NCBI GenBank assembly: GCA_035494735.1
Contig: DATJGS010000003.1
Coordinates: forward strand, 27,184 to 91,183
DNA length: 64,000 nucleotides
Reading direction: 5' to 3'
Source of the DNA: DATJGS01 sp035494735
GTDB lineage: Bacteria > Eisenbacteria > RBG-16-71-46
Below are positions 49,920-57,188 of the stretch, in pieces (the first letter of the stretch is position 1; each line of letters begins with the position of its first letter). The position numbers and the translations under genes were made by a program. The notes beneath the pieces are model-generated. The model did not search any database and had not been told where the DNA came from. It worked only from the letters and a program-made list of their open reading frames with translations.

Positions 49920-50975
49920 ATGCCGCTCGAATCCCACGACGTCTTGAAGGCCCTGGGCACGGTCCAGGACCCGGACCTGCACCGCGATCTCGTCACGCTC
50001 GGCATGATCGAGGCGTTGACGATCGCGGACGGCGTGGTCGCGTTCGACCTGGTGCTGACGACCGCGGCCTGCCCGCTCAAGGAGCAGATCGAGGGCGAGG
50101 CGCGCGCCGCCGTCGCCGCGCTGCCGGGAGTGCGCGACGTGCGCATCCGCACCACGTCGCGCGTGCGCAAGGCCAAGGATCCCACGGCCGAGCGCAAGGC
50201 GCTGGTCGGCGTCGGGCACGTGCTGGCCATCGGTTCGGGCAAGGGCGGCGTCGGCAAGTCGACGGTGAGCGCGAACCTCGCGGTGGCGCTGGCCCGCGCC
50301 GGCGCCAAGGTCGGTCTGCTGGACGCGGACATCTACGGCCCGAACCTGCCGCGGATGCTCGGCGTGCGCCGCCAGCCTTCGCAGCGCGACGGCAAGATCC
50401 TGCCGGTCGAGGCGTACGGGCTCTCGTTCATGTCGATGGGCCTCCTCGTCGACCAGGGCGAGGCCGTGGTCTGGCGCGGCCCGATGCTGCACGGCGCGAT
50501 CAAGAGCTTCCTGCACGACGTCGACTGGGGCGACCTCGACTACCTGCTCGTCGACCTGCCGCCCGGGACCGGCGACGTGCAGCTGTCGCTGATCCAGCAG
50601 ACCGCGGTGGCCGGCGCGGTGATCGTGACCACGCCTTCCGAGGTCGCGCTCGAAGACGCGACGAAGGCGGTCAACATGTTCGTGAAGCTGCAGGTGCCGG
50701 TGATCGGCGTGATCGAGAACATGAGCTACTTCGTGTGCCCGAACTGCCAGGAGCGCCACGCCATCTTCAACACCGGCGACACCGAGGCGCGCGCGCTGGC
50801 GATGGGGCTGCCGTTCCTCGGCGCGATCCCGCTGCATCCCGACGTGAGAAAGGGCGGCGACACCGGCCGCCCGGTCGTCGACGAGAAGCCCGACAGCGAA
50901 TACGCGAAGGCCCTGACCCGCATCGCCGGCCATCTCGCGCAGCAGGCCTCGATCCAGAGCCTGGGAGTGTCATGA
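49920..50975 (+). CDS. mrp: Mrp/NBP35-type Fe-S cluster carrier ATPase
   Basis: 351 residues from the ATG at 49920, preferred over the ATG at 49872 because the MIP18-like domain begins right after it. Residues 1-90 are the MIP18/DUF59 domain (VQDPDLHRDLVTLGMIE), then the deviant Walker A SGKGGVGKST at ~106, and VCPNCQ (Cys273, Cys276) that bridges the cluster at the dimer interface. It carries and delivers Fe-S clusters. The gene overlaps the cysteine desulfurase (ATGA), which provides sulfur for the same process. Confidence 0.95.
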   Translation: MPLESHDVLKALGTVQDPDLHRDLVTLGMIEALTIADGVVAFDLVLTTAACPLKEQIEGEARAAVAALPGVRDVRIRTTSRVRKAKDPTAERKALVGVGHVLAIGSGKGGVGKSTVSANLAVALARAGAKVGLLDADIYGPNLPRMLGVRRQPSQRDGKILPVEAYGLSFMSMGLLVDQGEAVVWRGPMLHGAIKSFLHDVDWGDLDYLLVDLPPGTGDVQLSLIQQTAVAGAVIVTTPSEVALEDATKAVNMFVKLQVPVIGVIENMSYFVCPNCQERHAIFNTGDTEARALAMGLPFLGAIPLHPDVRKGGDTGRPVVDEKPDSEYAKALTRIAGHLAQQASIQSLGVS

Positions 50976-52165
50976 GCGCCCGACGCGAGGTCTATGCCGA
51001 TCACGCCGCGACCACGCGGCCCGACCCGGACGCCGTCGCCGCCATGGCGCCGTATCTGGGCGAGGAGTTCGGCAACGCGTCGTCGGTGCACGGACGCGGC
51101 CAGCGCGCGCGCGACGCGGTGGACCGCGCGCGTCGCCAGGTCGCCGACCTGGTGGGCGCGGCCCCGGAAGAGATCGTGTTCACGGCGACCGGCAGCGAGG
51201 CGAACAACCTCGCGTTGCAGGGCGTGCTCGGCGTCTCCAGCTTCGGCGGACCCGGCGCGCGGCGCCGGCTGATCGTGTCGGCGATCGAACATCCGTCCGT
51301 GCTGGAAACGGCAAGCCATCTCGAAGCGCTCGGGGTGCGGCTCGACGTCGTGCCCGTCGGCGCGGACGGCGTCGTCGACCCCGATGAGGTCGCGAAGCGC
51401 CTGGGCGCCGACGTGGCGCTCGTCTCCGTCATGCTCGTCAATAACGAGATCGGCACGCTCCAGCCCGTCGCCGAGATCGCGGCGCTGGCCCGCGCGGCCG
51501 GCGCGCGCATGCACTGCGACGCCGTGCAGGCCGCCGGCAAGCTCGCGCTCGACGTGGACGCGCTCGGCGTCGACCTGCTGACGCTGGCCGGGCACAAGTT
51601 CGGCGGGCCCGCGGGAGCGGCCGCGCTGTACGTGCGCCGGCGCACGCCGCTCGTCGGGCTCGTGCACGGCGGGCATCAGGAGCGCTCGCGCCGCGCCGGA
51701 ACCGAGAACCTGGCGGCGCTCGTCGGCTTCGGCGTCGCCGCCGAGCGCGCGGCCGCCCGCGCCTCCGGCCCCGAGCCCGCGCGCCTCGCCGCGCTGTCGG
51801 CCCGGCTCCTCGAGGGGCTCGAGCGCGTCGCGCCCGGCGTGCGCCTGAACGGCGACCGCGTGCGTCGCGCGCCCGGGTTCGTCAACGTCCGCTTCGAAGG
51901 CGTCGACGGCGAGGCCGTGCTGCACGAACTGGACGCCGTCGGCATCACCGTCTCGACCGGCTCGGCGTGCAGCGCCGCGAGCCCCGGACCGTCGCACGTG
52001 CTGCTCGCCCTCGGCCTCGATGCGGAAGACGCGCACGCCAGCGTGCGGTTCTCGCTGGGCGAGGGCAACGACGTGGACGACATCGCCACGATCCTCGATC
52101 AAATCCCCGCCGTCCTCGAGCGGCTGCGCGCGCTCGATGCCGCCCACGGGGAGCGCCGCGCCTAG
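50972..52165 (+). CDS. Cysteine desulfurase (NifS/IscS family)
   Basis: 397 residues. PLP lysine K209 in LAGHKFGGPAG, substrate site GTENLAALVGFG, N-terminal YADHAATTRPDP and the active Cys333 in STGSACSAASPG, with the long loop of class I desulfurases. It transfers sulfur from cysteine as a persulfide, needing PLP, whose synthase is encoded immediately downstream. NifS versus IscS role cannot be separated without a scaffold gene, which is absent here. Confidence 0.95.
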   Translation: MSARREVYADHAATTRPDPDAVAAMAPYLGEEFGNASSVHGRGQRARDAVDRARRQVADLVGAAPEEIVFTATGSEANNLALQGVLGVSSFGGPGARRRLIVSAIEHPSVLETASHLEALGVRLDVVPVGADGVVDPDEVAKRLGADVALVSVMLVNNEIGTLQPVAEIAALARAAGARMHCDAVQAAGKLALDVDALGVDLLTLAGHKFGGPAGAAALYVRRRTPLVGLVHGGHQERSRRAGTENLAALVGFGVAAERAAARASGPEPARLAALSARLLEGLERVAPGVRLNGDRVRRAPGFVNVRFEGVDGEAVLHELDAVGITVSTGSACSAASPGPSHVLLALGLDAEDAHASVRFSLGEGNDVDDIATILDQIPAVLERLRALDAAHGERRA

Positions 52166-52188
52166 AAGGCGCCTGCCAAGGAGCAGCC

Positions 52189-53103
52189 ATGAACCAGCAC
52201 GAACAGTTCCGCCTCAAGGTCGGCTTGGCCGAGATGCTGAAGGGCGGCGTGATCATGGACGTGATGAGCGCGGAGCAGGCCGAGATCGCGCAGGAAGCCG
52301 GCGCCGCGGCCGTGATGGCGCTCGAGCGCATCCCGTCCGAGATCCGCCGTCACGGCGGCGTCGCGCGCATGAGCGACCCGCACATGATCAAGGCCATCCA
52401 GAGCGCCGTCGACATCCCGGTCATGGCCAAGTGCCGGATCGGCCACCGCGTGGAGGCGCAGATCCTCGAGGCGCTCGAGGTCGACTTCGTCGACGAGAGC
52501 GAGGTGCTGACCCCGGCCGACGAGGAGCACCACGTCTGGAAGCACGACTTCAAGGTTCCGTTCGTGTGCGGCTGCCGCGATCTGGGCGAGGCGCTGCGCC
52601 GGATCGGCGAGGGCGCGGCCATGATCCGCACGAAGGGCGAGGCCGGCACCGGCAACATCGTCGAGGCCGTGCGCCACATGCGAAGCGTCCAGAAGCACAT
52701 GAAGCATCTGGTCACGCTGCGCGCGGACGAGTTGATGGCGGAGTCCAAGCAGATGGGCGCGCCGTTCGAGGTCGTGCAGCAGGTGGCCAAGACCGGCACG
52801 CTGCCGGTGCCGAATTTCGCGGCCGGCGGCGTCGCGTTGCCGGCGGACGCCGCGCTGATGATGCAGCTCGGCGCGGAGGCCGTGTTCGTGGGCTCGGGCA
52901 TTTTCGAGGTGGGCAAGGATCTCGCGCCCGCCGATCAGCGGCGCGCCCAGCTGCGCATGGCGCAGGCCATCGTCAAGGCCGTCGCGAACTACGACCGGCC
53001 CGACGTCCTGGCCGAAGTCAGCACCGGGCTGCCGTCGGCCATGCGCGGCCTGTCGCTCGAGACGCTGTCGGAGGAGCAACTGCTTGCCAAACGCGGCTGG
53101 TGA
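52189..53103 (+). CDS. pdxS: Pyridoxal 5'-phosphate synthase lyase subunit PdxS
   Basis: 304 residues with CAAGGAG before the ATG. The two catalytic lysines fall at the canonical positions: K81 in VMAKCRIGH and K149 in IRTKGEAGTGN. It makes PLP from ribose 5-phosphate, glyceraldehyde 3-phosphate and ammonia supplied by PdxT. It stands 23 bases after the PLP-dependent desulfurase. Confidence 0.98.
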   Translation: MNQHEQFRLKVGLAEMLKGGVIMDVMSAEQAEIAQEAGAAAVMALERIPSEIRRHGGVARMSDPHMIKAIQSAVDIPVMAKCRIGHRVEAQILEALEVDFVDESEVLTPADEEHHVWKHDFKVPFVCGCRDLGEALRRIGEGAAMIRTKGEAGTGNIVEAVRHMRSVQKHMKHLVTLRADELMAESKQMGAPFEVVQQVAKTGTLPVPNFAAGGVALPADAALMMQLGAEAVFVGSGIFEVGKDLAPADQRRAQLRMAQAIVKAVANYDRPDVLAEVSTGLPSAMRGLSLETLSEEQLLAKRGW

Positions 53104-53725
53104 TGGCGCGCCGCGCCCGCGCGTCGGCGTGCTGAGCCTGCAGGGCGACTTCGCGAAGCACGGCGCGGTGCTCGAGCGGCTCGGCGCGACCGCCGTGCGC
53201 GTGTCGTTGCCCGAACACCTCGCGGAGCTGGACGCGCTCGTGCTGCCGGGCGGCGAGTCGAGCACGATGCTGCGCCTGCTCGACGCGACGGGGCTGGCGC
53301 GGCCGCTCGCCGCGTTCGTGCGCGAACGGCCGGTGCTCGGCACGTGCGCCGGCCTCATCCTGCTGGCCGCCGAGGCGGATCGCCTGCCGGCGGCGACGCT
53401 CGGCGTGCTCGACGTGTCCGTGCGCCGCAACGGCTACGGGCGTCAGGTGCACTCGTTCAGCGACGCCGTCGAATTCGCGCCGCTCGGCGATCGGGTGAGC
53501 GGCGTATTCATCCGCGCGCCGCGCCTCGTGCGCGTCGGCGCGGGCGTCGAGCTCATCGCCCATCACGCCGGCGAGCCGGTCGGCGTGCGTGCGGGCCGCG
53601 TGGTGGGTCTCGCGTTCCACCCCGAACTGACGGGCGACGCGCGCGTCCATCGCTGGTTCCTCGAGGACGTGGCCGGGCTCGCCCTGTCGCGCGCCACGAC
53701 GGTGGCGCACGGGGAGGCGGCGTGA
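53084..53725 (+). CDS. pdxT: Pyridoxal 5'-phosphate synthase glutaminase subunit PdxT
   Basis: 213 residues from a TTG at 53084, supported by GGAGGAG 9 bases upstream inside pdxS; no better start exists. Class I glutaminase features: GVLSLQGDF near the start, oxyanion GGESSTM, nucleophile Cys88 in GTCAGLILL and the His179/Glu181 pair in FHPEL. It overlaps both pdxS (20 bases) and the DHH gene (GTGA). Confidence 0.96.
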   Translation: MPNAAGDGAPRPRVGVLSLQGDFAKHGAVLERLGATAVRVSLPEHLAELDALVLPGGESSTMLRLLDATGLARPLAAFVRERPVLGTCAGLILLAAEADRLPAATLGVLDVSVRRNGYGRQVHSFSDAVEFAPLGDRVSGVFIRAPRLVRVGAGVELIAHHAGEPVGVRAGRVVGLAFHPELTGDARVHRWFLEDVAGLALSRATTVAHGEAA

Positions 53726-54750
53726 CCCAGCGCGTCGCGGCGCGCCGCGCCGTGCACGACTTCGTGGCCCGCCACCAGCGTTTCCTGCTCACGACCCATC
53801 TCAACCCTGACGGCGACGCGATCGGCAGCGAAGTCGCGTTCGCGCGCTGGCTGCGCGGCATGGGCAAGAGCGTGCGCATCCTGAACGACTCGGTGACGCC
53901 GAACGCGTTCCTGTTCCTGACGGACGAGGATCCGGTCGAGGTCTACGAGCCCGAGCTGGCCGAGCGGCGCTTCGCGGAAGCCGACGCGCTCGTCGTGCTC
54001 GACACCAGCAATCGCCAGCGCATCGGCCGTCTGGCCACGGCGCTCGACCAGCACGTGATCGAGATCGCCGTGCTCGACCACCACGTGTCGCAGCCGCAGG
54101 GCTTCGGGCGCGTGAATCTGATCGACCCCGAGCTGGCCGCGACCGGCGAGTTGGTCTACGACCTCATGCGCGAGGCCGGCGCGACCATCGACCGGCGCGC
54201 GGCGGAGGCGCTGTACGTCGCGCTCATGACCGACACCGGCGGCTTCCGCTATTCCAACACCGACAGCCACGCGCATCGCATGGCCGCCGAGCTGTTGGCG
54301 CTCGGCCTCGACCCGCAGGAGCTGTACGCGCGCGTCCACTCGAACGCGCCGGCCGGCCGGCTGCGCTTCTTCGGTGAGGTGCTCGCGAAGCTCGAGATGC
54401 GCGCGGACGGACAGCTTGCCGTGCTCGACGCCGCGCCCGAACAGTTCCAGCGCCACGGCCTCGTCGGCGCCGACACCGAGGGTCTCGTCGACATGCCGCG
54501 CAGCATCGCCGGGGTCGAGCTGGTCGCGCTGTTCTCGGAAGTCGAGCCGGGCAAGGTGAAGGTCAGCCTGCGCTCGGCCGGCCGCGTCGCGATCGACCAG
54601 GTGTGCACGCGACTGGGCGGCGGCGGGCACCCGCACGCCGCCGGCGTGCTGTTGCGCGGCACGCGCGACGACGCGCGCGCGCGCGTGCTCCCCGAGCTGG
54701 AGGCGGCGCTCGCGGCTTGGAACGGCGCGGCGGCGCGGCCCGCGTCGTGA
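53722..54750 (+). CDS. DHH family phosphoesterase, NrnA-like nanoRNase/pAp phosphatase
   Basis: 342 residues from GTG overlapping pdxT. DHH motifs: THLNPDGDAIGSE at ~25, VLDTSN, LDHHVS (the DHH) and TDTGGFRYSNT; the DHHA1 part ends GGGGHPHAAG. This is the NrnA/bifunctional oligoribonuclease-pAp phosphatase layout, degrading short RNA and 3'-phosphoadenosine 5'-phosphate. In this sulfur-related neighbourhood a pAp role is attractive but only inferred. Confidence 0.93.
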   Translation: MTQRVAARRAVHDFVARHQRFLLTTHLNPDGDAIGSEVAFARWLRGMGKSVRILNDSVTPNAFLFLTDEDPVEVYEPELAERRFAEADALVVLDTSNRQRIGRLATALDQHVIEIAVLDHHVSQPQGFGRVNLIDPELAATGELVYDLMREAGATIDRRAAEALYVALMTDTGGFRYSNTDSHAHRMAAELLALGLDPQELYARVHSNAPAGRLRFFGEVLAKLEMRADGQLAVLDAAPEQFQRHGLVGADTEGLVDMPRSIAGVELVALFSEVEPGKVKVSLRSAGRVAIDQVCTRLGGGGHPHAAGVLLRGTRDDARARVLPELEAALAAWNGAAARPAS

Positions 54751-55394
54751 GCGCGACGTTGCGCCTCGAGGCGCGCGGGCTCGGGCACCGTTTCGCGGCA
54801 GGCCGGGGGCTCGACCCGGTCGACTTCGCCGTCGAGGGGCCGGGCGTGACCGCGGTCACCGGCGAGAACGGCTCGGGCAAGAGCACGCTGCTGCGCATCG
54901 TCGCCGGCCTGCTGCGCGCGACCCACGGCACGGAGCGCCTCGAGGTCGACGGTCGCACGCTGCCGGCGTCCGGTCGGCGCGACGCGATCGGCCTCGCCAG
55001 CCCGGACCTGGCGTTCTACGAGGAATTGAGCGTCGGCGAGAACCTCGAGTTCGCCGGCGAGGCGCGCGGCCTCGCCGCGCCCGCGCGCGCGGCCGGGGAG
55101 GCCCTCACGCGTGTCGGGCTCGAGTCGCGCCGCGACGATCGCGTCGCCGCGCTGTCGAGCGGCATGCGCCAGCGCCTGCGCCTGGCGTTCGCGGTGCTGC
55201 ACCGGCCGCGCTGGCTCCTGCTCGACGAACCGGGCGGGCACCTCGACGATTCCGGCCGCGCCACGCTCGAGCGGATCGTCCGCGAGCATGCGCGGGACGG
55301 GCACGTGCTGCTGGCCACCAACGACGAAAGGGAATGGCGCCTTGGCGGGCAACGCATCGCGCTCCGCGGCCGCGGTCTGGGCCATCCTGCGTAA
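54747..55394 (+). CDS. ccmA: Heme ABC exporter ATP-binding protein CcmA
   Basis: 215 residues, GTG start overlapping the DHH gene. Walker A GENGSGKST, signature-like LSSGMRQRLRLA, Walker B LLLDEPGGHLDD, and ATND as the switch. The LSSGMRQR variant of LSGGQ is usual for CcmA. It powers the release of heme-loaded CcmE. Confidence 0.93.
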   Translation: MSATLRLEARGLGHRFAAGRGLDPVDFAVEGPGVTAVTGENGSGKSTLLRIVAGLLRATHGTERLEVDGRTLPASGRRDAIGLASPDLAFYEELSVGENLEFAGEARGLAAPARAAGEALTRVGLESRRDDRVAALSSGMRQRLRLAFAVLHRPRWLLLDEPGGHLDDSGRATLERIVREHARDGHVLLATNDEREWRLGGQRIALRGRGLGHPA

Positions 55395-56016
55395 GGAGTG
55401 CAGAACCGAATGGCGCACGCGCTGGGGCTTGAACGCCGCGCTGCTGTTCGCGGTGACCACGCTGACCGCGGTGAGCTTCGCGGTCGGACGGATGCCCGAT
55501 CGGCCGGACGTGCTGTCCGCGCTGCTGTGGATCGTGCTGCTGTTCGGCGCACTGTCGTCGCTCGCCCACGCGTTCGTGCGCGAGGTCGAGGGCCACACGC
55601 TGACGCTGCTGCGCCTCGTGGCCTCGCCGCTCGAGATCGCGACGGGCAAATTCCTGTTCAACGTGGTCTTCCTGCTCGTGATCGAAGCGGTCACGGTGCC
55701 GCTGTTCCTGGCGCTCATGGGCGCGCCGCCGCCGCGCTGGGGCACGTTCATCGCGGTGCTGCTGCTGGGCACGCTGGGGCTCGCCGCCTCGGGCACGCTG
55801 ACCGGCGCCCTGATCTCGCAGACCCGCGGCCGGGGCGCGCTGTTCGCGGCCGTCTCCCTGCCGCTGCTGCTGCCGGTCCTGGCCGCCGCGGTGAGCGGCA
55901 CCCGCGCGCAGTGGAGTGGGCTCGATCCGGGCGCGCCGCTCAACCTGCTCGCGGCGTACGCGCTCGGCGTGGTCGCGATCGGCGTGCTGCTCGTCGACCA
56001 TCTCTGGGAGGAGTGA
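55342..56016 (+). CDS. ccmB: Heme exporter protein CcmB
   Basis: 224 residues from a TTG at 55342 with AAAGGGA 8 bases upstream, giving a 53-base overlap with ccmA. Six hydrophobic segments, early AILRKECRTEWRTRWGL and the EGHTLTLLRLVASPLEIATGK loop match CcmB (compare the consensus E-x-G-T-x-x-x-L-x-x-x-P). Membrane subunit of the CcmABCD complex. Confidence 0.92.
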   Translation: MAGNASRSAAAVWAILRKECRTEWRTRWGLNAALLFAVTTLTAVSFAVGRMPDRPDVLSALLWIVLLFGALSSLAHAFVREVEGHTLTLLRLVASPLEIATGKFLFNVVFLLVIEAVTVPLFLALMGAPPPRWGTFIAVLLLGTLGLAASGTLTGALISQTRGRGALFAAVSLPLLLPVLAAAVSGTRAQWSGLDPGAPLNLLAAYALGVVAIGVLLVDHLWEE

Positions 56017-56017
56017 C

Positions 56018-56701
56018 GTGATCGCGCGCGTATTCCTGCTGCTGTGGATCGCCGCCGCGCTCGTCGCGGCGTTCCTGTGGGCGCCGCTCGTGCCCGTGCT
56101 GGGCGCGACGACCCGCGTGTTCTATTTCCACTTTCCGGCGGCGCTCGTCACGTGTCTCGCGCTCGGCTGGTCGATGGTGCACAGTGCGCTCTATCTGCGC
56201 ACGCGCGATCTGGCGCACGACGACCACGCCGCGGCGTCCGCGGAGCTCGGGCTCCTGTTCTGCGTCGTGGCCACGGTCAGCGGCTCGATGTGGGCCAAGG
56301 CGATGTGGGGCGCGTACTGGAACTGGGACCCGCGCGAGACGTCGATCTTCTTCCTGCTGCTGCTGTACGGCGCGTACCTCGCGCTGCGCGCCAGCCTCGA
56401 CGAGCCGGTGCGCCGCGCCAGGCTCGCGGCGGTGTACTCGTGCATCGCGTTCGTGGCCGTGCCGTTCCTCGTGTTCGTCGTGCCGCGCCTGTACTTCTCG
56501 CTGCATCCGGACCCGCTCCTGAACACGCGCGGCAAACCGGACATGGACTGGCGTATCATGGCCTGCGCCGGCGCGATGCTGATCGGCCTCACCGCCACGT
56601 TCTTCTGGATGCTGTCGCTGCGCGTGCGCCTCGGGCGCGTCGAGCGGCGGCGCGAACGCTCGAAAGACGCGCCGGCCGTGCCGGCCGGAGGGAAGTCATG
56701 A
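56018..56701 (+). CDS. ccmC: Cytochrome c biogenesis protein CcmC
   Basis: 227 residues from GTG right after GGGAGGAG. The WWD heme-handling motif is WGAYWNWDPRETS, flanked by helices, with FYFHFPAAL containing the conserved periplasmic histidine; a second, in YFSLHPDP, lies after the motif. It loads heme onto CcmE. The stop overlaps the tiny ccmD-like ORF. Confidence 0.95.
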   Translation: MIARVFLLLWIAAALVAAFLWAPLVPVLGATTRVFYFHFPAALVTCLALGWSMVHSALYLRTRDLAHDDHAAASAELGLLFCVVATVSGSMWAKAMWGAYWNWDPRETSIFFLLLLYGAYLALRASLDEPVRRARLAAVYSCIAFVAVPFLVFVVPRLYFSLHPDPLLNTRGKPDMDWRIMACAGAMLIGLTATFFWMLSLRVRLGRVERRRERSKDAPAVPAGGKS

Positions 56702-56805
56702 ACGGAAATCTCGTCGTCCTGGGAGTCGCGCTGCTGACCTGGGGCCTGTTGTTCACGTACCTGGTGCGGCTCGAGAAGCGCATCCGCGACTTGGAGAAGC
56801 CATGA
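56698..56805 (+). CDS. ccmD: Small membrane protein in the CcmD position
   Basis: 35 residues, too short for usual gene tracks. The ATG overlaps the ccmC stop and the TGA overlaps the ccmE ATG. One membrane helix (LVVLGVALLTWGLLFTYLV) followed by a basic/charged tail (RLEKRIRDLEKP), exactly the topology of CcmD, which stabilises CcmE release. Identification rests on position, length and topology. Confidence 0.85.
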   Translation: MNGNLVVLGVALLTWGLLFTYLVRLEKRIRDLEKP

Positions 56806-57188
56806 ACCTGAAGCTCGCGCTGGCCGCGGTGTTGCTGATCGCCGCGACCGCCATCGGCGTCTCCAGCTTCAAGAAGTCGGTGACGCCGTACATCTCGTTC
56901 GTCGAGGCGCGGCACTCGACCGGGCTCGTGCAGGTGAACGGCGTGCTGGCCGACAAGAACTACGTGGCGCGTCCCGAGGACCAGTTCCTCGAGTTCTCGC
57001 TCAAGGACTCGCGCGGCGAAGTCATGCGCGTGCGCTACCGCGGCGTGATCCCCGGCAACTTCGATCAGGCGGTCTCGGTGGTGGCGATCGGGCGCTACAC
57101 GTCCGACCACTTCGAAGCCGAGCAGTTGCTCGTCAAGTGTCCTTCCAAGTACCAGGCCGAAGCCGAGAAGGCGAGGAAGACTTCGTGA
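56802..57188 (+). CDS. ccmE: Heme chaperone CcmE, cysteine (CxxxY) type
   Basis: 128 residues, one N-terminal anchor helix, then an OB-fold (GLVQVNGVLADKNYV; DQFLEFSLKDSRGEVMRVRYRG). The heme-binding motif, H-x-x-x-Y in most bacteria (LAKHDENY), is VKCPSKY: Cys113 and Tyr117. This is the CxxxY variant described for archaea and some sulfate reducers, linked to Ccm systems without CcmH. Consistently, no ccmH or ccmG follows. Confidence 0.93.
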   Translation: MNLKLALAAVLLIAATAIGVSSFKKSVTPYISFVEARHSTGLVQVNGVLADKNYVARPEDQFLEFSLKDSRGEVMRVRYRGVIPGNFDQAVSVVAIGRYTSDHFEAEQLLVKCPSKYQAEAEKARKTS

